Shown here: positions 16,496-25,867 of the stretch, piece after piece
How positions within the stretch are numbered: position 1 is the stretch's first letter
Layout of the letters: the number at the start of each line of letters is the position of its first letter
From: Streptomyces sp. V2I9
Lineage (GTDB): Bacteria > Actinomycetota > Actinomycetes > Streptomycetales > Streptomycetaceae
Assembly: GCF_030817475.1 (NCBI RefSeq)
Contig: NZ_JAUSZJ010000002.1
Span: 4,726,626 to 4,790,625, forward strand
Reading direction: 5' to 3'
Length of the DNA stretch: 64,000 nucleotides
Notes under the pieces: model-generated
What the model saw: only the letters and a program-made list of their open reading frames with translations
Databases searched by the model: none
Told to the model about the DNA's origin: nothing
Translations under genes and position numbers: made by a program

Positions 16496-17137
16496 GTGAG
16501 CCGTCAACCACGTACGCAGAACGTCACCACCGACGCCGGTGAGGCCCGGATCACCTGGGTCACCGCGGCCGAGCCCCGCCTCGTGCTCGCCGTGAGCCAC
16601 GGGGCCGGCGGCGGCATCGAGGCCCGCGACCTGAAGGCCCTCGCCGCCGCCCTGCCCGCACGCGGCGTCACCGTCGCCCTGGTGGAGCAGCCCTGGCGGG
16701 TGGCCGGCAAGAAGGTGGCCCCCGCCCCGAAGACCCTGGACACCGGCTGGCGCGGGCTCTGGCCCTCCCTCACCGCGGCCGGGCTCCCCGTCGTCTCCGG
16801 CGGTCGCAGCGCCGGGGCCCGCGTCGCCTGCCGGACCGCGGTCGAACTGGGCGCGGCGGCCGTGCTCGCGCTGAGCTTCCCGCTCCATCCGCCGGGCAGG
16901 CCCGAGAGGTCCCGCGCCGACGAACTGCTCGGCACGGGCGTGCCCACCCTGGTGGTGCAGGGCGGCAACGACCCGTTCGGCCGGCCCGGCGAGTTCCCGC
17001 CCGGCCCGTACGGGCTGACCGAAGTACCCCACGGCGACCACGGGTTCGCGGTGCCGAAGAGGTCCGGGGTGACGGAGGCGCAGACGATGGGCGTCCTCAC
17101 CGACGCGGTCACCGGGTGGCTCACGTCACTCCGGTGA
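16496..17137 (+). CDS. KANL3/Tex30-like alpha/beta hydrolase
   Basis: 213 residues with an alpha/beta-hydrolase core: SHGAGGG near the N-terminus (oxyanion region), nucleophile Ser in GGRSAGARVA (about 102), then VVQGGNDPFG (acid region) and HGDHGF (catalytic His, about 183). It lacks a signal peptide. The pattern fits the KANL3/Tex30 branch, whose substrates are mostly unknown. GTG 16496 has GGGGAGG 8 nt upstream; the open frame extends far upstream without homology. It precedes sigR on the same strand, but the gap holds a sigR promoter, so cotranscription is not required. Confidence 0.8.
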   Translation: MSRQPRTQNVTTDAGEARITWVTAAEPRLVLAVSHGAGGGIEARDLKALAAALPARGVTVALVEQPWRVAGKKVAPAPKTLDTGWRGLWPSLTAAGLPVVSGGRSAGARVACRTAVELGAAAVLALSFPLHPPGRPERSRADELLGTGVPTLVVQGGNDPFGRPGEFPPGPYGLTEVPHGDHGFAVPKRSGVTEAQTMGVLTDAVTGWLTSLR

Positions 17138-17176
17138 CCCCGCGGGCCCCGCCGGGAACCGCCGCCCTCCGGCACC

Positions 17177-17203
17177 GGGAATGCCCCGCGCGGGGGCGCT
17201 GTT
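17177..17203 (+). promoter_or_regulatory. SigR-dependent autoregulatory promoter (sigRp2)
   Basis: GGGAAT (17177-17182), exactly 18 bp, then GTT (17201-17203) matches the SigR consensus GGAAT-N18-GTT. It lies upstream of an in-frame ATG at 17254 with GGGAG 8 nt before it, which would make an N-terminally extended SigR. Confidence 0.8.
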
Positions 17204-17439
17204 GTTCGGGACGTCGGTACAACAACGTCGTACGTGGAGAGGGAGTCCGTCGCATGGGTTCAACCATCTGCCCCAGCCGCTCGAACGCCGCTGACCTGGA
17301 GTGGACCGTGTTGCCCGCGGCGAGGACCACCTCCGAGCGGCCCCTGGGCGGGGGTAATCGGCAGGCCGTCCGTCAGCAAGGTCGACTATTCTCCGATACG
17401 AGCGGATCCGGTCTCGGTTCCGCCACATCGTTGGAGGAG

Positions 17440-18092
<653 letters not shown>

Positions 18093-18096
<4 letters not shown>

Positions 18097-18413
18097 GCTG
18101 CGGAGAGCCGCACGAGACGGATTGCTCGGAGGTCCTCGACCATCTCTACGAGTTTCTCGACCGGGAGATGCCCGAGGGCGACTGCACCAAGTTCGAGGTG
18201 CACTTCGAGGAGTGCTCCCCGTGCCTGGAGAAGTACGGCCTCGAACAGGCCGTGAAGAAGCTGGTCAAGCGCTGCTGCGGACAGGACGACGTCCCGACCG
18301 ACCTGCGCTCCAAGGTGATGGGCCGGATCGAGCTCATCCGGGCAGGCGAGGCCGTGCCCGAGCAGGACGTCGCCGCGCCGGACGCGGACCGGTCGGCGAC
18401 CGCCGCCGAATAG
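18093..18413 (+). CDS. rsrA: zinc-binding anti-sigma factor RsrA
   Basis: 106 residues. The ZAS motif H-X3-C-X2-C is in FEVHFEECSPCLEKYG (about 34-49); with the upstream Cys in ETDCSEV it forms the zinc/redox switch. Further Cys pairs (RCCGQ) follow. Reduced zinc-bound RsrA holds SigR; disulfide formation releases it. It is translationally coupled to sigR through ATGA, matching the need for stoichiometric synthesis. Confidence 0.96.
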
Positions 18414-18792
18414 CCGGCCGCCCGCAGGGGCTCTTCGGGTCTCCGTAGTGACTCGGTGAGCCGCCAACCCGGCGGCGTGGCGCGTCCGTCGACCGTGCCG
18501 GGGCGGGCGCGAGGGGCACCCCGGAGGCGCGTGTCGCGCTCCTTCCTCGTCCCCGACGACCAGGCGTGCCGCGATCCGGCCCCCGCTCGGCCCGCCCCCG
18601 CCTGCGCCGCTGCCCCGTCGCGCGACATCGGCAGGCACTCCCCTCCCGCCCCGGCCGCCCGGCTGCCTGTCCCCGCCGCGACCTCCCGGAGGGGAACCGC
18701 GACCGCCCCGTACCCGTGCCGCCCAACCGCATCCGTACCCGTGGTAGCAGGCCGCCCCGTACCGGTCCGCACCGGGATCAACTGCCCCCGGG
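18414..18792. other. non-coding stretch after rsrA
   Basis: About 380 bp with no credible gene on either strand: open frames are Arg/Pro-rich GC shadows without ribosome sites. A weak hairpin (GCCGCC 18460-18465 with 18471-18476) may terminate sigR-rsrA. The stretch ends where clean coding bias resumes at about 18793. Confidence 0.5.
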
Positions 18793-18945
18793 ATCGTCAG
18801 GACGGTCGACGCGTACGCCGAGCTGTGCGGGGAAGGCGTGGGCGGACCGCCCGGCGTGCTGGAGCGGCTCGGGCTCGGTGCCGGGCAGGGCCACCGGCCG
18901 CAGGTGGTGGCGCGCTGGGAGGCGTCCTCGTACGAGGCGGTCTGA
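18793..18945 (+). pseudogene. 3' remnant of an unidentified gene (no start codon)
   Basis: A frame open from 18748 (after a TAG) to TGA 18943-18945 shows strong Streptomyces codon bias from about 18793 on, encoding VDAYAELCGEGVGGPPGVL then a tail ending WEASSYEAV. There is no ATG, GTG or TTG in frame until GTG 18838, deep inside the biased region, and no ribosome site. The simplest reading is a gene whose 5' part has been lost. I do not recognise the family. An initiation at an unusual codon cannot be excluded. Confidence 0.4.
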
Positions 18946-19057
18946 CCCCGGCCGGAGCTGGGTAACCCATGGGTAATGAGCGGGCGTCCGGCCGGGCATG
19001 GTTGGATGCGAAAGCAGAGCGGATGACGAGGGCGTCCAGTCGGGACAGGCGGGAATC

Positions 19058-20053
19058 GTGAGGATCTTCGGGAAGGTACGGCATCGGCCGTCCGCCTCTT
19101 GGCGGCAGGCCACGGACCGCGCGTTCACGCTGATCGGCGACGGCCGGTACGAGGACGCGGGGGCGCTGCTGACGCGCGCGGCGGATCTGGAGCCCTGGCT
19201 CTCGGAGTCCTGGTTCAATCTGGCGCTGCTGCACAAGTTCCGGCACGACTGGGAACAGGCGAGGGCGGCCGGCCTGCGGGCCGTCGCGCTGCTCGACCGC
19301 GAGTCGGGCGCCCCGGACTGGTGGAACGTGGGGATCGCGGCCACCGCGCTCCAGGACTGGCCGCTGGCGCGGCGGGCCTGGCAGGCGTACGGACTGAAGG
19401 TCCCCGGCGGCGGCCAGCACAGCGCGGCCACCACCGAGCCGTCCGGCATGGAGCTGGGCAGCGCCGCCGTGCGGCTCTCGCCCGAGGGTGAGGCCGAGGT
19501 GGTCTGGGGCCGCCGGCTCGACCCGGCCCGGATCGAGGTGCTCTCCATCCCGCTGCCGTCCTCCGGGCGGCGCTGGGGCGAGGTCGTCCTGCACGACGGG
19601 GTGCCCAACGGCGAACGGGTCACCGCGGCCGGGCCCGCGTATCCGGTGTTCGACGAGATCGAGCTGTGGGCCCCGTCCCCCGTGCCGACCTGGGTGGTGC
19701 TGCTGGAGGCGGCCACCGAGGAGGACCGGGACGCGCTGGAGAAGCTGGCGTCGGACGCCGGGTTCGCCGCCGAGGACTGGTCCTCCTCCGTACGTCTGCT
19801 GTGCCGGGCGTGTTCGGAGAGCCGGATGGAGAGCGACGAGGGCGACGGGGAGCACCTGGACCCCCACGACCACAGTGAGCCCGGCCACCCCGGCCCGCTG
19901 GGCCACCGCACCGCCGGGGCCGGCGACCTCTGGGTGCCGGAGCGGGAGTGCGGCCTCGCGGCCCCCGCCGGGCTGGTGCGCGGACTGCTGGACGGCTGGG
20001 TGGCCGACAGCCCGGACAGCCGTGAGTGGCGGGATCTCGAAGAAGTCTGCTGA
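19058..20053 (+). CDS. tetratricopeptide-repeat protein of unknown function
   Basis: 331 residues. TPR-like helices occupy about residues 12-115 (DRAFTLIGDGRYEDAGALL, ESWFNLALLHKFRHDWEQA, PDWWNVGIAATALQDWPLA). The C-terminal part is an all-beta-like domain (ARIEVLSIPLPSSGRRWGEV, FDEIELWAPSPVPTWVVLLE) with a His/Asp-rich stretch (EHLDPHDHSEPGHPG) near residue 270. No signal peptide. The GTG at 19058 (VRIFGK) is chosen since the family starts MRIFGK; the open frame to 18998 adds unrelated residues. A conserved neighbour of def in Streptomyces; molecular role unknown. Confidence 0.82.
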   Translation: MRIFGKVRHRPSASWRQATDRAFTLIGDGRYEDAGALLTRAADLEPWLSESWFNLALLHKFRHDWEQARAAGLRAVALLDRESGAPDWWNVGIAATALQDWPLARRAWQAYGLKVPGGGQHSAATTEPSGMELGSAAVRLSPEGEAEVVWGRRLDPARIEVLSIPLPSSGRRWGEVVLHDGVPNGERVTAAGPAYPVFDEIELWAPSPVPTWVVLLEAATEEDRDALEKLASDAGFAAEDWSSSVRLLCRACSESRMESDEGDGEHLDPHDHSEPGHPGPLGHRTAGAGDLWVPERECGLAAPAGLVRGLLDGWVADSPDSREWRDLEEVC

Positions 20054-20172
20054 CCTCTGCCCGTAGGCTGTACGCGCACCGATCGCGGTGCTGCTCCTCC
20101 CGCGCTTCCCGGTTCCGGACGGGATGCGGCGGGGTACCGGGTTCAGGTTTTGCAGGAAGGCGTACGGCGGAC

Positions 20173-20811
20173 ATGTCGCAGCAGGAGACGGACGGGCGGA
20201 TCGACGTGGACGACGAGGGGTTCGTCGTCGACACCGAGGACTGCGAGGAGCGCGAGGCGGCCCACCGCGCGCGCGGCACCTCCCGTCCGATCACGGTCGT
20301 GGGCAACCCGGTCCTGCACAAGGAGTGCAAGGACGTCACCGCGTTCGACGACGAGCTGGCGCAGCTCATCGACGACATGTTCGCCAGCCAGAAGACGGCC
20401 GAGGGCGTCGGTCTCGCGGCCAACCAGATCGGCGTGGACCTGAAGGTCTTCGTCTACGACTGCCCGGACGACGACGGCGTGCGCCACACCGGCGTCGTCT
20501 GCAACCCGGTCCTGGAGGAGCTGGCCCCCGAGCTGCGGGTGCTGGACGACTCCAACGAGGGCTGCCTCTCGGTCCCGACCGCCTACGCCTCGCTCGCCCG
20601 CCCGGACTACGCGGTGGTGCGCGGGCAGGACGCGCAGGGCAACCCGATCCGGGTCAAGGGCACCGGCTACTTCGCCCGCTGCCTCCAGCACGAGACGGAC
20701 CACCTGTACGGCTACCTGTACATCGACCGGCTCTCCAAGCGGGAGCGCAAGGACGCGCTGCGGCAGATGGAAGAGGGCACGCCGCGCTACGAGGTCGTCC
20801 CGAACGCCTGA
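20173..20811 (+). CDS. def: peptide deformylase
   Basis: 212 residues. The three deformylase motifs are present: GVGLAANQIG (about 76), EGCLSVP (about 130) and QHETDHLYG (about 172); Cys and the two His bind the catalytic metal. It removes the N-formyl group from nascent proteins. An acidic N-terminal extension of about 40 residues precedes the core, common in actinobacteria. AGGAAGG lies upstream of the ATG with a long spacing of about 13 nt. Its last 25 bp overlap the 3' end of the convergent AraC gene. Confidence 0.95.
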   Translation: MSQQETDGRIDVDDEGFVVDTEDCEEREAAHRARGTSRPITVVGNPVLHKECKDVTAFDDELAQLIDDMFASQKTAEGVGLAANQIGVDLKVFVYDCPDDDGVRHTGVVCNPVLEELAPELRVLDDSNEGCLSVPTAYASLARPDYAVVRGQDAQGNPIRVKGTGYFARCLQHETDHLYGYLYIDRLSKRERKDALRQMEEGTPRYEVVPNA

Positions 20812-21857
20812 GCACGCGTGCGCGGGGCCCGGAGCCGGTCATCGGCGCCGGGCCCCGCCGCCGTGTGCGGCGCCGCCCGGGCGACGTCGCCCCCCGCCGC
20901 GGCCGACGGGCCCCGGAAGGTGCGGCGGTAGGCGTTCGGCGTGGTGCCCAGCGACCGGACGAACTGGTGCCGCAGCGTCGCCGCCGTGCCGAACCCCGTC
21001 TGTCCCGCGATCGTGTCGATCGTCCGGTCGGAGCTCTCCAGCAGATGCTGGGCCAGCAGCACCCGCTGCCGCAGGAGCCACCGGTAGGGCGTCGTCCCGG
21101 TCTCCTGCTGGAACCGGCGGGCGAAGGTGCGCGGTGACATGTGCGCCTGCGCGGCCAACTGCTCCACGGTCATCTCCTGGTCGAGGTGGTGCTCCATCCA
21201 CGCGAGGGTGGAGCCGACCGTGTCGCACGCGTTCCGGGGCAGCGGGCGGTCGATGTACTGCGCCTGGCCGCCGTCCCGGTGCGGCGGGACCACCATCCGC
21301 CGGGCGATGGTGTTGGCCGTCCGCTGCCCGTAAGCCTGGCGGACCAGGTGCAGACAGGCGTCGATCCCGGCGGCGGTCCCGGCCGACGTGATCACCGGGC
21401 CCTCGTCCACGTACAGGACGTCCGGCTGCACGATCGCCTTCGGGTAGCGGCGGGCCAGCTCCGCCGCGTGCCGCCAGTGCGTGGTGCAGCGGCGGCCGTC
21501 CAGCAGGCCGGCCGCGCCGAGGACGTACGCACCCGAGCAGACGCTCAGCACCCGTGAACCCCGTTCCACGGCCCGCCTCAGCGCGTCCAGGGCCTCCTCG
21601 GGATACTCCCGGTCCATGACGTGCCCGCTCGCCGGGACGGCGATGAGGTCGGCCTCCTCCAGCCGCTCCAGGCCGTACGGCGTGCTGATGGTGAAGCCCG
21701 CGTGGGTGCGCAGTTCGGGCCCCTCGGCGGAGACCACCGCGAACTCGTGGACCGGCAGGCCCTCTTCGCTCCGGTCGAGCCCGAACACCTCGCACAGAAC
21801 GCCGAGTTCGAAGGGATGGACCTCGTCCAGCAGCAGGACGGCGACGTTGGTCAGCAT
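20787..21857 (-). CDS. nrdS: GlxA-type AraC regulator, probable NrdS
   Basis: 356 residues. The N-terminal DJ-1/PfpI-like domain (VAVLLLDEVHPFELGVLCEVF to about 180, with Cys in VLSVCSGAYVLGAAGLL) is followed by an AraC DNA-binding domain (MSPRTFARRFQQETGTTPYRWL and DTIAGQTGFGTAATLRHQF). This GlxA/FtrA-like architecture senses an unknown metabolite. In S. coelicolor an AraC-like gene called nrdS follows nrdAB; position and strand match here, though 311 bp and a small opposite-strand gene intervene. No Shine-Dalgarno precedes the ATG. The C-terminus overlaps def. Confidence 0.72.
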   Translation of the reverse strand: MLTNVAVLLLDEVHPFELGVLCEVFGLDRSEEGLPVHEFAVVSAEGPELRTHAGFTISTPYGLERLEEADLIAVPASGHVMDREYPEEALDALRRAVERGSRVLSVCSGAYVLGAAGLLDGRRCTTHWRHAAELARRYPKAIVQPDVLYVDEGPVITSAGTAAGIDACLHLVRQAYGQRTANTIARRMVVPPHRDGGQAQYIDRPLPRNACDTVGSTLAWMEHHLDQEMTVEQLAAQAHMSPRTFARRFQQETGTTPYRWLLRQRVLLAQHLLESSDRTIDTIAGQTGFGTAATLRHQFVRSLGTTPNAYRRTFRGPSAAAGGDVARAAPHTAAGPGADDRLRAPRTRAQAFGTTS

Positions 21858-21867
21858 GGAACGAGTG

Positions 21868-21895
21868 TGGCAGTTATTTGGGGTCCTATGGCAGT
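21868..21895. promoter_or_regulatory. direct-repeat operator upstream of the AraC gene
   Basis: TGGCAGT occurs at 21868-21874 and 21889-21895, 21 bp (two helical turns) apart, with an inverted TGCCA at 21898. This is a typical AraC-family half-site layout, between the AraC gene and the divergent small membrane gene. Confidence 0.45.
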
Positions 21896-21938
21896 CCTGC
21901 CACTGATGATTTTCGCCCCGGCGGGCCAGAGTGGAGGC

Positions 21939-22154
21939 ATGAACACATTCCTGAACTACCTGGTCGTGGCCGCCCTTTTCGCCCTCGTCCTCGCGCCTGT
22001 CGCGGTCGGCGTCGCCCGCGAGCGCCGCATCGCCCGCCAGCTGCGGGAGGCGGAACGGGGGCGGCGGGAGCCCGCACCCCCGCGAACGCGGAGCGCCGCG
22101 CGGCCGGTCACGGCCGCGCGGCGCCCCCGGCCCGGAAGCTGGGCCAGGGTCTGA
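21939..22154 (+). CDS. small single-pass membrane protein with basic tail
   Basis: 71 residues: one N-terminal hydrophobic helix (MNTFLNYLVVAALFALVLAP) followed by an Arg-rich, charged tail ending in GSWARV. Coding bias holds along its length. GGAGG is just before the ATG but only one base away, so initiation is uncertain; an upstream ATG at 21888 is in frame. It lies divergent from the AraC gene and converges on nrdB with 14 bp between stops. Function unknown. Confidence 0.5.
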   Translation: MNTFLNYLVVAALFALVLAPVAVGVARERRIARQLREAERGRREPAPPRTRSAARPVTAARRPRPGSWARV

Positions 22155-22168
22155 GGAACCCCTGCGGT

Positions 22169-23188
22169 CTAGAAGTCGTCGTCGAACCCGACCGAGCCCT
22201 CGACGGCCACCTGGTAGGCGGACGGGCGGCGCTCGAAGAAGTTCGTCAGCTCCTGGACCCCCTGGAGCTCCATGAAGGAGAACGGGTTCTCCGAGCCGTA
22301 CACCGTCGGGAAGCCCAGGCGGGCGAGCCGCTGGTCGGCGACGCACTCCAGGTACTGGCGCATCGACTCGGTGTTCATGCCCGGCAGGCCCTCGCCGCAC
22401 AGGTCACGGCCGAACTGCAGCTCCGCCTCCACGGCCTCCCTGAGCATGTCGGTGACCTGCTGCTGGAGCGCGTCGTCGAAGAGGTCCGGCTCCTCCTTGC
22501 GGACGGTGTCCACGACCTCGAACGCGAAGTTCATGTGCATCGTCTCGTCACGGAACACCCAGTTGGTGCCCGTGGCGAGACCGTGCAGCAGGCCGCGTGA
22601 GCGGAACCAGTACACGTAGGCGAACGCCCCGTAGAAGAACAGTCCCTCGATGCAGGCCGCGAAGCAGATCAGGTTCAGCAGGAAGCGGCGGCGGTCCGCC
22701 TTCGTCTCCAGCCGTTCGATCTTCTCGACCGAGTCCATCCACCGGAAGCAGAACTGGGCCTTCTCCCGGATCGAGGGGATCTCCTCGACCGCGTCGAACG
22801 CCGCCGCCCGGTCGTCCGGGTCGGGCAGATAGGTGTCCAGCAGCGTCAGATAGAACTGGACGTGCACGGCCTCCTCGAAGAGCTGCCGCGACAGGTACAG
22901 CCGCGCCTCGGGGGAGTTGATGTGCTTGTACAGCGTCAGCACGAGGTTGTTCGACACGATCGAGTCGCCGGTGGCGAAGAACGCCACCAGCCGGCCGATC
23001 ATGTGCTGCTCGCCCGGCGACAGCTTGGCGAGGTCGGCGACGTCCGAGTGGAGGTCCACCTCCTCCACGGTCCAGGTGTTCTTGATCGCGTCCCGGTAGC
23101 GCTCGTAGAAGTCCGGGTAGCGCATGGGACGCAGGGTCAGCTCGAATCCCGGATCGAGCAGGTTCTTCTCTTCGTTCGTGGTGCTCAT
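22169..23188 (-). CDS. nrdB: class Ia ribonucleotide reductase small (beta) subunit
   Basis: 339 residues. The ferritin-like fold with diiron ligands is visible in LFEEAVHVQFY (Glu, His) and DETMHMNFAFEVV (Glu, His). The radical Tyr and the C-terminal acidic tail (VGFDDDF), which docks into NrdA, are as expected. It provides the tyrosyl radical for NrdA. The ATG overlaps the nrdA stop by one base (TGATG), implying coupled translation. An aerobic enzyme, repressed by B12 through the upstream riboswitch when the class II enzyme suffices. Confidence 0.95.
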   Translation of the reverse strand: MSTTNEEKNLLDPGFELTLRPMRYPDFYERYRDAIKNTWTVEEVDLHSDVADLAKLSPGEQHMIGRLVAFFATGDSIVSNNLVLTLYKHINSPEARLYLSRQLFEEAVHVQFYLTLLDTYLPDPDDRAAAFDAVEEIPSIREKAQFCFRWMDSVEKIERLETKADRRRFLLNLICFAACIEGLFFYGAFAYVYWFRSRGLLHGLATGTNWVFRDETMHMNFAFEVVDTVRKEEPDLFDDALQQQVTDMLREAVEAELQFGRDLCGEGLPGMNTESMRQYLECVADQRLARLGFPTVYGSENPFSFMELQGVQELTNFFERRPSAYQVAVEGSVGFDDDF

Positions 23189-25611
23189 CACTGGCAGGCC
23201 TCGCAGGACTCGGGGTTTTCGAGGGAGCAGGCGATGGCGTCCGCGTCGGGCGCCGAAGCCTGCTGTACGGGGATGGGGGCGGCGGCCGACGCCTGGCCGG
23301 ACGCGGCACGGGCGATCCGGGTCGCCGGGCGCGAACGCAGGTAGTACGTCGTCTTCAGCCCCTGCTTCCAGGCGTACGCGTACATCGAGGAGAGCTTGCC
23401 GATCGTCGGCGTCTCCAGGAACAGGTTGAGCGACTGGCTCTGGTCGAGGAACGGCGTACGGGCCGCCGCCATGTCGATCAGGCCGCGCTGCGGGATCTCC
23501 CACGCCGTGCGGTACAGCGCCCGCACGTCCTCGGGGATCCACGCGAAGCCCTGCACGGAGCCGCTGGCCTCGCGCAGCGCCTCGCGGGTGCGGGCGTCCC
23601 ACACGCCGAGCTTCTTCAGTTCGTCCACCAGGTAGGCGTTGACCTGGAGGAACTCACCGCTGAGCGTCTCGCGCTTGAACAGGTTGGAGACCTGCGGCTC
23701 GATGCACTCGTACACGCCCGCGATCGAGGCGATCGTCGCGGTCGGCGCGATGGCCAGCAGCAGCGAGTTGCGCATACCGGTCTTCGCGATCCGGGAGCGC
23801 AGGGCGTCCCAGCGCTCCGGCCAGTTCAGCTCGGTGGCGTAGTGGTCGGGGTGCAGCACCCCGCGCGCCGCCCGCGTCTCGGCCCAGGCCGGCAACGGGC
23901 CCGACCGCTCCGCGAGGTCGCAGGACGCCTCGTACGCGGCGAGCATGATGCGCTCGGAGATCTTCGTGGAGAGCGCGCGGGCCTCGGGGGAGTCGAAGGG
24001 CAGGCGCAGCTGGAAGAAGACGTCCTGGAGGCCCATCGCGCCCAGACCGACCGGCCGCCAGCGGGAGTTGGAGTTCCCCGCCTGCTCGGTCGGGTAGAAG
24101 TTGATGTCGACGACCCGGTCCAGGAAGGTCACGGCGGTGCGGACCGTGGAGTCCAGGCGCTCCCAGTCGATCGAGCCGTCCGCCACGAACGCGCCCAGGT
24201 TGACCGAGCCCAGGTTGCAGACGGCCGTCTCGCCGTCGTTCGTGACCTCCAGGATCTCCGTGCACAGGTTCGAGGAGTGCACGACCCGGCCCGGCTCGGC
24301 GGTCTGGTTCGCGGTCCGGTTGGAGGCGTCCTTGAACGTCATCCACCCCTGCCCGGTCTGCGCGAGGGTCCGCATCATCCGGCCGTACAGCTCACGCGCC
24401 GGCATCGCCTTGCGGGCCAGCCCCGCGGCCTCGGCCGCCCGGTAGGCGGCGTCGAACGCGTCGCCCCACAGATCGACCAGCTCGGGCACGTCCGCCGGGG
24501 AGAACAGCGACCACTCGGTGTCCGCCTCGACCCGGCGCATGAACTCGTCCGGGATCCAGTGCGCCAGGTTCAGGTTGTGCGTACGCCGCTGGTCCTCGCC
24601 GGTGTTGTCGCGCAGCTCCAGGAACTCCTCGATGTCCGCGTGCCAGGTCTCCAGGTAGACGGCCGCGGCGCCCTTGCGCCGGCCCCCCTGGTTCACCGCG
24701 GCCACCGAGGCGTCCAGCGTCTTGAGGAACGGCACGATGCCGTTGGAGTGCCCGTTGGTGCCCCGGATCAGCGAACCCCTGGCGCGGATGCGGGAGTACG
24801 ACAGACCGATGCCGCCCGCGTGCTTCGAGAGCCGTGCCACCTGGTGGTAGCGGTCGTAGATCGAGTCCAGCTCGTCCTTGGGCGAGTCCAGCAGATAGCA
24901 GGAGGACATCTGCGGGTGCCGGGTGCCGGAGTTGAAGAGCGTGGGGGAGGAGGGGAGGTAGTCCAGCTTGCTCATCAGCCCGTAGAGCGCGGCGACCTCG
25001 TCCAGCGCCCGCGCCGACTCGTCCTCGGCGAGGCCCGCCGCCACCCGCAGCATGAAGTGCTGCGGGACCTCGATCACCTGGCGGGTGTGCGGGTGGCGCA
25101 GCAGATAGCGGCTGTGCAGCGTACGGAGACCGAAGTAGCCGAAGCGGTCGTCCGCGCCCTCGGCCAGCGCCCGCTCGACCAGCTCGTCCAGCGCCTTCGC
25201 GTGCAGCTCGACGAAGGCGGCGGTGCGGTCCGCGATCAGGCCCTCGCGGTGCCCGACGACGACCGAGGCGGAGAAGGACGTCGCGCCCTGGCCCGCGGCC
25301 TCGTCCGCGATCGTACGGGTCAGCAGCCGGGCGGCGAGCCGGGAGTACGCCGGGTCCTCGGAGATCAGCCCCGCGGCGGCCTCGGTGGCCAGCGAGCGCA
25401 GCTCGGCCTCGTCGGAGCGGGCGTTGCGCCCGCGCAGCGCGGCGGCGGCGACCCGGCCGGGGTCGGTGTCGGGAAGATCGACGGTGAGATCGGTCAGGGT
25501 CCGCAGCAGCGCGGTACCGGGTCCGTCGTTCGGGGTGTTCCCGGCCGTGGCCGACACCGGGGGCACTGCGGATTCGGTGGCTGAAACCGGATCGGCGGGC
25601 GCGATGGTCAC
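23188..25611 (-). CDS. nrdA: class Ia ribonucleotide reductase large (alpha) subunit
   Basis: 807 residues. Reduces ribonucleoside diphosphates with the radical supplied by NrdB. Visible: SPTLFNSGTRHPQMSSCYLL (first redox Cys), NLCTEILEVTNDGETAVCNLGS (active-site Asn, Cys and Glu, then second redox Cys), and a C-terminal CEAC pair that receives electrons from thioredoxin. I do not recognise an ATP-cone in the first ~70 residues, which are low-complexity Ala/Pro/Thr-rich, so dATP feedback inhibition may be absent. GTG 25611 (VTIAPAD) follows GAGGG. The leader carries a cobalamin riboswitch. Confidence 0.95.
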   Translation of the reverse strand: MTIAPADPVSATESAVPPVSATAGNTPNDGPGTALLRTLTDLTVDLPDTDPGRVAAAALRGRNARSDEAELRSLATEAAAGLISEDPAYSRLAARLLTRTIADEAAGQGATSFSASVVVGHREGLIADRTAAFVELHAKALDELVERALAEGADDRFGYFGLRTLHSRYLLRHPHTRQVIEVPQHFMLRVAAGLAEDESARALDEVAALYGLMSKLDYLPSSPTLFNSGTRHPQMSSCYLLDSPKDELDSIYDRYHQVARLSKHAGGIGLSYSRIRARGSLIRGTNGHSNGIVPFLKTLDASVAAVNQGGRRKGAAAVYLETWHADIEEFLELRDNTGEDQRRTHNLNLAHWIPDEFMRRVEADTEWSLFSPADVPELVDLWGDAFDAAYRAAEAAGLARKAMPARELYGRMMRTLAQTGQGWMTFKDASNRTANQTAEPGRVVHSSNLCTEILEVTNDGETAVCNLGSVNLGAFVADGSIDWERLDSTVRTAVTFLDRVVDINFYPTEQAGNSNSRWRPVGLGAMGLQDVFFQLRLPFDSPEARALSTKISERIMLAAYEASCDLAERSGPLPAWAETRAARGVLHPDHYATELNWPERWDALRSRIAKTGMRNSLLLAIAPTATIASIAGVYECIEPQVSNLFKRETLSGEFLQVNAYLVDELKKLGVWDARTREALREASGSVQGFAWIPEDVRALYRTAWEIPQRGLIDMAAARTPFLDQSQSLNLFLETPTIGKLSSMYAYAWKQGLKTTYYLRSRPATRIARAASGQASAAAPIPVQQASAPDADAIACSLENPESCEACQ

Positions 25612-25758
25612 AGGGCTTTCCCTCGCTCGGCAGGGGCCTGCGGAGGGCGGAGAAGCCGGGCAGCGCGAAACCCGGGGTCGGGGCAGCGCAGCTGACGGCG
25701 TCCACCGGCCCATCCGCGAGGCCCGGACGTCTGGCGCCCGGTTCGGTCGAGCCGGACG

Positions 25759-25861
25759 CGCTGTCGACAGGTCTTCGGACTTGCGGGTGCGCAGAAGCGC
25801 ACTGATCACACCGTTGCGGGACAGTTCCGGATTCGCACCGGATTCCCCTGCGGCGACAGCG
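25759..25861 (-). promoter_or_regulatory. cobalamin (B12) riboswitch
   Basis: Reading the minus strand, the core contains the conserved GGGAATCCGGTGCGAATCC and GTCCCGCAACGGT elements, then AGTCCGAAGACCTG. The outer P1 stem is an 8-bp perfect pair, CGCTGTCG with CGACAGCG (plus 25854-25861 with 25759-25766). About 150 nt remain to the nrdA GTG for an expression platform. AdoCbl binding would turn off nrdAB, as known for the S. coelicolor class Ia operon. Confidence 0.95.
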
Positions 25862-25867
25862 AGGTCG

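Noticed and set aside
15353..17137. A single 594-codon frame across the SRAP region and the hydrolase
   Set aside because: Only the part after GTG 16496 shows alpha/beta-hydrolase sequence; the upstream part is a shadow of the SRAP gene.
18334..18781. Minus-strand frames in the gap after rsrA
   Set aside because: Arg/Gly-rich, no ribosome site and no domain; composition matches GC-rich non-coding DNA.
22160..22180. GGTCTAGA at the nrdB stop as a dre site
   Set aside because: Only the central eight bases match; flanking bases do not fit and the position is inside a coding end.
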